A stretch of DNA of 12,876 nucleotides. Origin: Syntrophomonadaceae bacterium. GTDB lineage: Bacteria; Bacillota; Dethiobacteria; DTU022. The notes below the pieces were generated by a model. The model did no database searches and was not told the origin of the DNA. It was given only the letters and a program-made list of their open reading frames with translations. The stretch lies in NCBI GenBank assembly GCA_003553305.1, contig PWEB01000058.1, positions 1 to 12,876 of the forward strand, read 5' to 3'. The translations under genes and the position numbers were made by a program. Shown one piece after another: positions 1 through 5,573 of this stretch (position 1 is the first letter of the stretch; the number at the start of each line of letters is the position of its first letter).

Positions 1-174
1 GAGGGCAGGGTTGCAATAAATCCGTGCCTGGCTGAAAACAGTTATTGTAAAAATCAACCTGCCTGCCGGGTGCATGGTATCCTGCAGCGTGCCCAGGATG
101 CTTTACTGGCTGAGCTGCGCAAGGAAACATTTGCAGATTTGGTAAAAGAAGAAATAAAGGAAGCTGACAGATAA
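1..174 (+). CDS. Rrf2-family Fe-S transcriptional regulator, C-terminal fragment
   Basis: The frame is open from base 1 and gives the last 57 residues of a protein that begins outside the window. It has three cysteines at fragment residues 9, 16 and 22 (C-X6-C-X5-C), then a VHGILQRAQ-like helix and a TFADLV-like ending. This is the usual layout of the cluster-binding loop and dimerisation helix of Rrf2 proteins (IscR, NsrR and relatives), which hold an Fe-S cluster and bind DNA through an N-terminal winged helix that is not visible here. The stop lies 20 bases before the hcp start, so the two are probably co-transcribed. By analogy with NsrR-type regulators it may sense NO or redox state and control hcp, but that is inference. 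Other Rrf2 subfamilies are possible. Confidence 0.8.
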   Translation, partial: EGRVAINPCLAENSYCKNQPACRVHGILQRAQDALLAELRKETFADLVKEEIKEADR

Positions 175-194
175 TTTATTAAGGAGGGTTTAAA

Positions 195-1832
195 TTGTTT
201 TGTAATCAGTGCGAGCAAACAGCGAAAGGGTATGCCTGTACTAAACAGGGGGTTTGCGGGAAAACTCCCGAGGTTAAAGCTTTGCAGGATTTATTGAGCC
301 ATGCGCTTAAGGGGCTTGGTTTTTTTGCTCGCGAAGGGCGCAGGCTCGATCTAGTCGATGAAAGAATTAACCGTTTTACTGCGAAAGCCCTTTTTTCTAT
401 TTTGACCAATGTTAATTTTGATCCGGAACGGTATGTAGAGTATGTCAGGGAAGCGGTTAGTTTAAGGGAAAATTTCAAAGAACAAGTAAAATCATCCCGT
501 GGTAAAGTTGATTTTGCCGAGCCTGCTGTAAGTTTCCTTCCTGCGCATGATATGGAAGGTATGATCAAGCAGGGAGAAGAGATCGGCCATCCCTGCCGCC
601 CGTCGGGTAAGGACGTTTCTGAAGACATTGTTTCCCTGCAGCAGACCATGTTTTATGGCCTGCTCGGTGTCGCAGCTTATACCCATCATGCCGCTATACT
701 CGGCCAGGAAGATGACAGTATTTATGCTTTCCTGCAAGAAGGTTTGGCTGCCCTGAACAGCCCGGACCTTTCCATGGATGACTGGCTGGCCCTGGCTTTA
801 AAGTGCGGGGAGATTAATCTTAAAGCAATGGAACTGCTCGATACTGCTAACACAGCGGCCTACGGCGATCCGGTACCGACCAATGTTCCTCTTGGCCATA
901 AAAAAGGGAAGTGTATTCTTGTATCGGGCCATGACTTGTATGACTTGAAAAAAATTCTGGAACAGACTGAAGGAAAGGGTATCAACGTTTACACCCATGG
1001 TGAAATGCTCCCGGCCCACGGTTATCCTGAATTGAAGAAACATGATCATCTCTATGGCAATTATGGCACCGCCTGGCAGAGGCAGCAAAAGGAATTTGTT
1101 GACTTCCCGGGCCCGATTGTTATGACTACTAACTGCTTGCAAAAACCGAAAGAATCCTATTTGACGAACATTTATACTCGTGAGGTAGTTGGATGGCCCG
1201 GCGCTGTGCATATTGAAGGTGATGATTACAGTGCTGTTATAGAGCAAGCCCTGGATATGCCCGGTTTTGCTGAAGCCGAGGATAAGGGTAGTGTCCAGGT
1301 TGGATTTGCTCACAGCGCTGTGCTGGGAGTTGCCGATAAAGTAGTCGAGGCTGTAAAGAGCGGTGCTCTGAGGCATATATACCTGGTCGGTGGCTGCGAC
1401 GGGGCCAAATCCGGGCGCAATTACTACACCGAATTTGTGGAGAAGGCCCCTTCTGATACCCTGGTCTTGACCCTGGCCTGTGGTAAATACCGCTTTTACG
1501 ACATGGATTTAGGCGATATAGGCGGAATTCCGAGGCTGCTCGATATGGGCCAGTGTAACGATGCTTATTCGGCGATCAAGGTGGCTTCCGCCCTCTCAGA
1601 TGCTTTTGAGCTTGACCTGAACGATCTTCCGCTTTCGTTGATTATTTCATGGTATGAGCAGAAAGCGGTAGCAATCCTGCTAACCTTGCTTTATCTCGGC
1701 CTCAGGGATATTCGTCTTGGACCGAGCCTGCCTGTTTTTATCTCCCCCAATGTACTCAATGTCCTGGTCGAGAAATTTAACATTATGCCCGTTGGCAATG
1801 CTGAGGAAGATCTGGCTGCAACCCTTCAGTAG
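195..1832 (+). CDS. hcp: Hybrid-cluster protein (hydroxylamine reductase), class I
   Basis: This 545-residue cytoplasmic Fe-S protein belongs to the Hcp family. Members reduce hydroxylamine to ammonia in vitro and are thought to act as NO reductases or S-nitrosylases under nitrosative stress. The N-terminal cysteines C3, C6, C15 and C21 (C-X2-C-X8-C-X5-C) mark the class I form of strict anaerobes. All hybrid-cluster ligands known from Desulfovibrio Hcp can be matched: H246 (SGHD), E270 (HGEMLPAHGYP), C314 (TTNCLQKP), C401 (GGCDGAK), C429 (LACGKY), C454 (GQCND), and E488 and K490 (WYEQK). The length is normal for the class. The start is TTG at 195, set by AAGGAGGG at 181-188 with a 6-base gap; starting there also puts the first cysteine at residue 3, as the family expects. 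It follows an Rrf2 regulator and ends at a hairpin terminator. Confidence 0.97.
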   Translation: MFCNQCEQTAKGYACTKQGVCGKTPEVKALQDLLSHALKGLGFFAREGRRLDLVDERINRFTAKALFSILTNVNFDPERYVEYVREAVSLRENFKEQVKSSRGKVDFAEPAVSFLPAHDMEGMIKQGEEIGHPCRPSGKDVSEDIVSLQQTMFYGLLGVAAYTHHAAILGQEDDSIYAFLQEGLAALNSPDLSMDDWLALALKCGEINLKAMELLDTANTAAYGDPVPTNVPLGHKKGKCILVSGHDLYDLKKILEQTEGKGINVYTHGEMLPAHGYPELKKHDHLYGNYGTAWQRQQKEFVDFPGPIVMTTNCLQKPKESYLTNIYTREVVGWPGAVHIEGDDYSAVIEQALDMPGFAEAEDKGSVQVGFAHSAVLGVADKVVEAVKSGALRHIYLVGGCDGAKSGRNYYTEFVEKAPSDTLVLTLACGKYRFYDMDLGDIGGIPRLLDMGQCNDAYSAIKVASALSDAFELDLNDLPLSLIISWYEQKAVAILLTLLYLGLRDIRLGPSLPVFISPNVLNVLVEKFNIMPVGNAEEDLAATLQ

Positions 1833-1857
1833 CTTAAAATAGACAGACAAACTGAAT

Positions 1858-1891
1858 GCTGCCGGGCTATTAACCGGCAGCCTGGTTGTTT
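1858..1891 (+). terminator. Probable intrinsic terminator of hcp
   Basis: A perfect 8-bp GC-rich stem, GCTGCCGG (1858-1865) with CCGGCAGC (1874-1881), closes an 8-base loop 26 bases after the hcp stop. The following tract is only moderately T-rich (CTGGTTGTTT), so termination may be leaky. The sequence shows no competing role for the hairpin. Confidence 0.65.
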
Positions 1892-2108
1892 AAAAGTGAG
1901 TATGATCTTTGTAGCGCTCGTAATGTGAAAAGGATCGGCAGCTTTTTTAAGGTTAAGCGGATTTCTACTGTTAAGGTGTTTTAAGTATTTAGCAGGGGGA
2001 GGATGGTGAAATGGGAACCATATCTTCTTAAAAGATGGCCCAGGATATCACCAGACTTTAATAGTTGAAAGGTGAATGAATGCTGCTTGATGAAGGGGAG
2101 AACCGTTA

Positions 2109-3125
2109 ATGAAATTGGAAGGTAATTGCCAGACTACAGCCATGGGAATCATGCCCCACACCGATGTAGACGAAGCTCTGGAACTTGCCCTGACTCTTGA
2201 TATTCCTTTTTGGCCCCAGCTGCCGAAAGTGGACTTTATGGAAGACATGTATGCCCAGGTTTCGGAGCATTTCCCCGGGATAATCCTTGATCCTCAAAAA
2301 CGGGCTATAAGGTTTTCTATCGATAAGTTCTATGAGGATTTCGAGGAATTTATGCCTTACTGGGAGGATGAAGCTTTTTTCCGCTTTTCTCCGGAATACT
2401 CGGCAGTCTTTCACCGCTTTTTGGAGCGGGACTTTTCAGGTTACAAGTACATTCGCGGCCAGAGTATCGGCCCGGTCAGTTACGGTCTTAAGATTCTCGA
2501 TGAAACCAACAAGCCGATGATTTACTACGAAGAAGTGAGACAAATTATTTTCGATTTTGTGGCAAAGAAACTGCAGGCCCAGTTAAGTGAAATGCAGCAA
2601 GTTCACCCCGGCGCTTTTGTCTGGGTCGACGAACCAGGCTTGGAAATGATCTTTATGGCTTTTACCGGTTATACCAATGAGCTGGCAAAAGAGGATTACC
2701 TCACCTTTCTGGGAAATTTCCCGGGGCCGAAGGGGGTACACCTTTGCGGTAATCCGGATTGGTCATTTTTACTGCAGATGGAGCTGGATGTACTTTCCCT
2801 GGATGTATTGGCCCGGGGACATATCTTCAGCCGTTATGCTGATGAGGTCAAGGCATTTCTTGATCGCGGGGGGATTATTTCCTGGGGAATAACCCCGACT
2901 CTGGCCGAGGAATATGAGAGGGAGAACGTGCGGTCGATGGTAAAAATGCTTGACGATTTCTGGACCAGCCTCTACCGGGCGGGTATTCCTCGCGAGCAAA
3001 TCTTAAAGCAGGCCTGGTTTGCCCCGGCACGCTGTTGCCTGGTCAACCAGGACGGGGAAGAAACAGTAGAAAAGTCGTTTCGCATGCTGCGGGAGGTAGC
3101 CGAGCACTATAAAAGCCGGATATAA
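2109..3125 (+). CDS. MetE C-terminal-like zinc protein (UROD/MetE superfamily), substrate unknown
   Basis: The 338-residue product resembles only the catalytic C-terminal TIM-barrel half of cobalamin-independent methionine synthase (COG0620 type). That half binds zinc to activate a thiol methyl acceptor; full MetE is over twice this length. Visible signs are GIMPHTDVDEAL near residue 13, PFWPQLPK near residue 33, WVDEPGLEM around residue 172, the H211-X-C213 pair in a GVHLCGNPDW block, and a late cysteine (C309 or C310 in PARCCLVN). H-X-C plus a distant Cys are the MetE zinc ligands. Such short proteins are often named 'methionine synthase, vitamin-B12 independent', but the folate half is missing, so methionine synthesis cannot be assumed. 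A methyltransferase acting on a thiol or a corrinoid protein is plausible. The start is ATG at 2109 after GGGGAG (2095-2100). It stands alone between hcp and the riboswitch region. Confidence 0.75.
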   Translation: MKLEGNCQTTAMGIMPHTDVDEALELALTLDIPFWPQLPKVDFMEDMYAQVSEHFPGIILDPQKRAIRFSIDKFYEDFEEFMPYWEDEAFFRFSPEYSAVFHRFLERDFSGYKYIRGQSIGPVSYGLKILDETNKPMIYYEEVRQIIFDFVAKKLQAQLSEMQQVHPGAFVWVDEPGLEMIFMAFTGYTNELAKEDYLTFLGNFPGPKGVHLCGNPDWSFLLQMELDVLSLDVLARGHIFSRYADEVKAFLDRGGIISWGITPTLAEEYERENVRSMVKMLDDFWTSLYRAGIPREQILKQAWFAPARCCLVNQDGEETVEKSFRMLREVAEHYKSRI

Positions 3126-3494
3126 ATGAGGACTTGAACAAGGTAGTAAATATTGCAGCAAATCTTAAAGCTGATCTGTTGTAAAAATTTGTAAAAGGGT
3201 TGCGAAAATCTTTGATTTCTGTAGTGTATTCTGCTTTCCGCAATTTCTTCTGAGGGATGATTATTAAAATTAGCAAAAGCTCCTTTTGCCAGTAAATCTA
3301 TTTCTAAGGCACCGGGCTTTATTTCGTCCCAAGCCTGGCTATCTATGGCGCCTGGGACTAGATTTTGTGGTTTGTCTTATGCCGGGGTATAGCTATCTTC
3401 GTTGACATAGTCATTTCACATCCCCTCGGTAAGATTTCGGCGTGATATAGCCGATCCCCCTTGGGTAAGATTTTAAATGATTGATCGCGGGTTG
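3126..3494. other. Non-coding interval with weak hairpins and a short direct repeat
   Basis: No credible gene is seen on either strand. GTCCCA (3326-3331) pairs with TGGGAC (3353-3358), with inner GCC/GGC pairing (3333-3335 with 3347-3349). The downstream tract is T-rich but mixed, so this is at best a weak terminator for the MetE-like gene, 200 bases after its stop. Further on, the 10-mer GGTAAGATTT occurs exactly at 3428-3437 and 3464-3473, each after a run of C. Between the copies, TCGGC (3437-3441) pairs with GCCGA (3450-3454). The promoter at 3495 follows directly. Confidence 0.5.
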
Positions 3495-3523
3495 TTGACA
3501 AAAAGTTCATATAGACGTATAAT
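3495..3523 (+). promoter_or_regulatory. Consensus SigA-type promoter for the c-di-GMP riboswitch unit
   Basis: A perfect TTGACA (3495-3500) and a perfect TATAAT (3518-3523) are separated by exactly 17 bases. Transcription would start near 3530, about 13 bases before the first aptamer stem. Such a full-consensus promoter suggests strong constitutive initiation, with control left to the RNA leader. Confidence 0.9.
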
Positions 3524-3542
3524 GTATTTAGTGGTACAAGTG

Positions 3543-3645
3543 TAACCTGAACGATAATGGCAAACCTGCTGAAAAGCAGGGACGCAAAGCTAAAGGGTCT
3601 AACGCTCCTCCGGAGAAATGACAGCCTGGCTACCGAAACAGGTTA
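3543..3645 (+). ncRNA. c-di-GMP-I riboswitch (GEMM-I), first of a tandem pair
   Basis: The aptamer carries the GEMM-I hallmarks in order. GGCAAACC is at 3559-3566; a CCTGCT/AGCAGG stem (3565-3570, 3575-3580) is capped by a GAAA tetraloop (3571-3574); then come GGGACGCAAAGC, a GGGTCTAA segment, GACAGCCTGG and GGCTACCGAAAC. The outer stem TAACCTG (3543-3549) with CAGGTTA (3639-3645) is a perfect 7 bp. The base before CAAACC is G, which by my recollection of the family favours c-di-GMP over the cGAMP-binding GEMM-Ib variants. No U-run follows, so this aptamer seems to lack its own terminator. Confidence 0.93.
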
Positions 3646-3721
3646 TTAATTTATAAAAAAGGATAAGATGAAGGAAGTTTGGTCCGGACAAGCTTAGTTT
3701 AAACCCCGGGCAGAAAATAAA

Positions 3722-3840
3722 CCTGACCGACAAAGGCAAACCTGTTGAAAAGCAGGGGCGCAAAGCTAAAGGGTCTAACGCTCTATCATGAGCTATGGCA
3801 GCCTGGCTACCGAAACAGGAAACACGTTTTACTTTGTCGG
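3722..3840 (+). ncRNA. c-di-GMP-I riboswitch (GEMM-I), second of a tandem pair, with expression platform
   Basis: This is a second GEMM-I aptamer 176 bases after the first. It has GGCAAACC (3735-3742), a CCTG..CAGG stem closed through GAAA, the same GCGCAAAGC and GGGTCTAA blocks, GGCAGCCTGG and GGCTACCGAAAC. The peripheral arm differs from copy 1, with GCTCTATCATGAGC instead of CTCCTCCGGAG. The stem matching the outer helix of copy 1 is only 4 bp (CCTG 3722-3725, CAGG 3816-3819). A perfect 9-bp alternative helix pairs 3727-3735 with 3832-3840. It uses the first G of the conserved GGCAAACC block and stops at the terminator hairpin, so it is a candidate switching helix. Confidence 0.92.
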
Positions 3841-3863
3841 TCCCTCTGAAGGAGGGGCTTTTT
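3840..3863 (+). terminator. Short terminator-like hairpin that also contains the ribosome binding site
   Basis: Pairing of 3840-3846 (GTCCCTC) with 3852-3858 (GAGGGGC), with one U-G pair and a 5-base loop, gives a 7-bp stem followed directly by five T (3859-3863). The 3' strand includes most of the GGAGGGG Shine-Dalgarno (3851-3857) of the next gene, whose ATG is at 3865. The same element could therefore stop transcription or hide the ribosome site, probably under control of the upstream c-di-GMP aptamers. The direction of the effect (on or off) cannot be read from the sequence. Confidence 0.6.
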
Positions 3864-3864
3864 G

Positions 3865-5058
3865 ATGAAGAAGAATAGTGGATGGATTAAAAGTGTAAGT
3901 ATTTGTTTAGCAGTTTTAGTGGTCATGATGGGAGCAGGGTTTTACCTGTTATTCGGAGACACCGAAACATCGTTTGTGAGCAGCAAAGTGGAGGCTGCCT
4001 TCAGCGAGCAGAACAAACAGTCTGAAGAAGTTGAAGAGAACGGAGAAGATAAAGAAAGTAAGGATCAATCCGGTTCTGCTGAAGAAGAGTCAGTAGAAGC
4101 AAAAGAAGTAGAATCAATCCAAGAAGCGGTAACAGAAGAAGAAAAAGAAGAAGTTGAAGATAATAACGAGCTATCTGAAAAAGATGATCAAGCTAAAGAG
4201 AACGATGACAGGAAAGATGAAAGCGAAAATGAAGACGCTGGTAATGATCAGACAAGCGATAATCAAGCTGTTAGCCAGACAACTGCCCCCGGCATTGAAA
4301 ATCCTGAAAATGCCCCCGAAACAGAAATAGTAGAAGAGTCGGTGGAACCAGAGCCCGAACCAGAGCCCGAACCCGAACCAGAGCCCGAACCCGAACCCGA
4401 GGTTGCGGAAGCAGTTACTTATTCATGGGGAGCAACAAGCAGCTATACTTTCAGAATGGAAGTTGCCTTGACAAACAACGGTGGAAGCACTGCTAATAAT
4501 GTTATGGTTTCAGTGCCCCTGTTAGAAAATAGATCCCCTTACCAGACAACTTCATTAAGATCAGTAAACTACAGTCAAGTTTCATCATCCGGGCGGGTAA
4601 GCACTTTTAACCTTGGAAATATTGCCCCGGGTGAAACAAAGACGATTGTTGCTGATTTCGACATTGCCGTTCGCCCGGTATCGATCAACTCATCAAATGA
4701 TACTATAGATAAAGCACGCGGGGTGTTTAACAAGTATGCAGGTAGTGGTAACTGCCGCGACCTGGCCCGGGCTTTTATCAGAGATATTCGCTCGATGGGC
4801 ATTGAGGCAAGAGAGGTAATCGGTTTTGCCCGTGCGCAGCGCGGAGCGATGACGACTGGTTCACTGCAGGGCACCCGCCACAGCTGGGCTGAGTTTTATG
4901 TTGAAGACCTCGGCTGGGTTCCCGCAGACCTTACTTTTCAATATTTTGGTGAATTTCCGCACCCTTCACATATAGTGGAAAGCTACGAAGATCAATCAAT
5001 CAGTGTTAACTACAACGGCGGAAGCTTGAGTGCAAGCTGGAGCAATGCTGTTCATTAA
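3865..5058 (+). CDS. Membrane-anchored transglutaminase-like protein with acidic, (EP)n-rich linker
   Basis: The product has 397 residues from ATG 3865; a TTG at 3862 is possible but sits inside the T-run, so ATG is preferred. Residues 10-30 form an N-terminal hydrophobic segment after a KK start, a signal anchor or uncleaved signal. No lipobox is seen. Residues about 45-160 are an extremely Glu/Asp/Lys/Ser-rich low-complexity stretch, then a pure Glu-Pro repeat at 161-179. Next comes a predicted beta-rich domain (NGGSTANNVMVSVPLL) and a transglutaminase-like core with a complete triad: C297 (SGNCRDLARAF), H339 (RHSWAEFYVED) and D355 (GWVPADL). Bacterial members of this superfamily act mostly as peptidases or crosslinking or hydrolysing enzymes; the substrate here is unknown. 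The acidic and EP regions look like a wall-spanning stalk. It is the sole gene behind two tandem c-di-GMP riboswitches and has its own terminator. Confidence 0.85.
   Translation: MKKNSGWIKSVSICLAVLVVMMGAGFYLLFGDTETSFVSSKVEAAFSEQNKQSEEVEENGEDKESKDQSGSAEEESVEAKEVESIQEAVTEEEKEEVEDNNELSEKDDQAKENDDRKDESENEDAGNDQTSDNQAVSQTTAPGIENPENAPETEIVEESVEPEPEPEPEPEPEPEPEPEVAEAVTYSWGATSSYTFRMEVALTNNGGSTANNVMVSVPLLENRSPYQTTSLRSVNYSQVSSSGRVSTFNLGNIAPGETKTIVADFDIAVRPVSINSSNDTIDKARGVFNKYAGSGNCRDLARAFIRDIRSMGIEAREVIGFARAQRGAMTTGSLQGTRHSWAEFYVEDLGWVPADLTFQYFGEFPHPSHIVESYEDQSISVNYNGGSLSASWSNAVH
4345..4401 (+). repeat. Glu-Pro coding simple repeat
   Basis: Nineteen codons alternate GAA/GAG with CCA/CCC, giving nine Glu-Pro units plus a final Glu. 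The DNA is built of 6-base near-repeats (GAACCN, GAGCCC) arranged in longer 12-18 base blocks. In-frame slippage by 6 bases would lengthen or shorten the linker without a frameshift. Confidence 0.95.
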
Positions 5059-5103
5059 ATGCATCCCTCCTTCAATTTTTTTTAGAGATGCATATTTGAT
5101 AGG

Positions 5104-5138
5104 AAAAACCTCGGCCCTCCACTGCCGGGGTTTTTCTT
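5104..5138 (+). terminator. Strong intrinsic terminator after the transglutaminase-like gene
   Basis: AAAAACCTCGGC (5104-5115) pairs with GCCGGGGTTTTT (5124-5135) in a 12-bp stem with one T-G pair and an 8-base loop, ending in a T-tract. It lies 45 bases after the stop codon and isolates the c-di-GMP unit from the cobalamin-regulated operon. Confidence 0.92.
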
Positions 5139-5166
5139 TACTTGTTTTTTAGAATCTCCGGCGGGA

Positions 5167-5196
5167 ATCCTCGGGGTCTATCGACCCCGTGAGGAT
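5167..5196. other. Stable hairpin upstream of the cobalamin riboswitch promoter
   Basis: ATCCTC (5167-5172) pairs with GAGGAT (5191-5196) and GGGGTC (5173-5178) with GACCCC (5183-5188). The loop is TATC and there is a 2-base bulge (5189-5190). No T-run follows on the + strand. It may back up the preceding terminator or act as a DNA-level inverted repeat; its role is unknown. Confidence 0.5.
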
Positions 5197-5209
5197 GTCA
5201 CATTTTGTG

Positions 5210-5241
5210 TAGACAATCTAATTATTCTGTGCTAATATAAT
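5210..5241 (+). promoter_or_regulatory. Probable promoter of the tetrapyrrole operon
   Basis: TAGACA (5210-5215, 5 of 6 to consensus) lies 17 bases before TAATAT (5233-5238), which is preceded by an extended -10 TGC. An overlapping perfect TATAAT is at 5236-5241 with a 20-base spacer. Either reading starts transcription near 5245-5250, just before the riboswitch. An imperfect inverted repeat (5196-5215) overlaps the -35. Confidence 0.65.
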
Positions 5242-5260
5242 GTCAATTGAATAGATACAT

Positions 5261-5410
5261 TCAGGTGCCCTTTAAGGGTGAATAGGGAAATCGGTGAGAA
5301 TCCGGTGCGATCCCGTCACTGTAAGCACGAGCCAACCCCGAGAGTCCACTGGCGATAAGCTGGGAAGGAGGGGAAGGTGAGGACTGCAAGCCAGGAGACC
5401 TGCCTGAGTG
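5261..5410 (+). ncRNA. Cobalamin (AdoCbl-class) riboswitch
   Basis: Conserved blocks appear in order: TCAGGTGCC (5261-5269), GGGTGAATAGGGAA, CGGTGAGAATCCGGTGCG, ATCCCGTCACTGTAA, and the B12 box AGCCAGGAGACCTGCCTG (5389-5406). The closing stem can form from TCAGG (5261-5265) and CCTGA (5403-5407). The large peripheral part (about 5320-5385) fits the AdoCbl class. It is followed by two terminator-like hairpins and the operon from 5574, so high cobalamin should lower expression of all tetrapyrrole genes downstream. Confidence 0.96.
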
Positions 5411-5452
5411 TCGCAACGTTCCCCTTCGAGTGAAAGGGCTGGTCGCGTAGAT

Positions 5453-5484
5453 GCGCCGCTGTATATTCACCACGGCGCTTTTTT
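5453..5484 (+). terminator. Riboswitch terminator 1
   Basis: GCGCCG (5453-5458) pairs with CGGCGC (5473-5478) around a 14-base loop and is followed by six T (5479-5484). It lies about 45 bases after the B12 box, the expected place for the cobalamin-controlled terminator. I could not identify a clear antiterminator partner by eye. Confidence 0.8.
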
Positions 5485-5494
5485 ATGGATAATG

Positions 5495-5534
5495 ACTCCG
5501 GCTTTGGATCAACGAAGGCCGGAGTTTATTATTT
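5495..5534 (+). terminator. Second terminator-like hairpin in the same leader
   Basis: ACTCCGGCTTT (5495-5505) pairs with AAGGCCGGAGT (5515-5525), 11 bp with one T-G pair and a 9-base loop, followed by TTTATTATTT. It lies only 11 bases after terminator 1 and 23 bases before the first ribosome binding site. The operon leader therefore has two stacked stops. Confidence 0.75.
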
Positions 5535-5573
5535 GCATTACAAAGTTTTTCAGGAACAGGAGGGTCCAGATAC

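Noticed and set aside
798..1376. Long minus-strand open frame inside hcp
   Set aside because: It is antisense to a fully conserved coding region and has no recognisable protein motif.
2003..2068. 21-codon open frame after GGGGGAGG upstream of the MetE-like gene
   Set aside because: The ribosome site abuts the ATG with no usable spacing, and the peptide resembles nothing known.
2080..2109. Nine-codon mini-frame (MLLDEGENR) whose stop overlaps the MetE-like ATG as TAATG
   Set aside because: The overlap hints at translational coupling, but the frame is too short to support without conservation, and the main gene has its own GGGGAG site.
3402..3430. A second TTGACA (3402-3407) before the c-di-GMP unit
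   Set aside because: No acceptable -10 lies 16-19 bases downstream; the 3495-3523 promoter is far better.
3646..3721. Linker between the two c-di-GMP aptamers as a separate terminator or gene
   Set aside because: There is a GTCCGGAC palindrome (3682-3689) but no stem with a U-run, and only a nine-codon frame.
3543..3840. CRISPR-like or duplicated mobile repeat because of the two near-identical blocks
   Set aside because: Both blocks match GEMM-I aptamers, with differences confined to variable arms; no spacers or transposase are present.
5261..5473. Minus-strand open frame across the cobalamin riboswitch
   Set aside because: It is explained by the structured RNA; no start signal or family resemblance.
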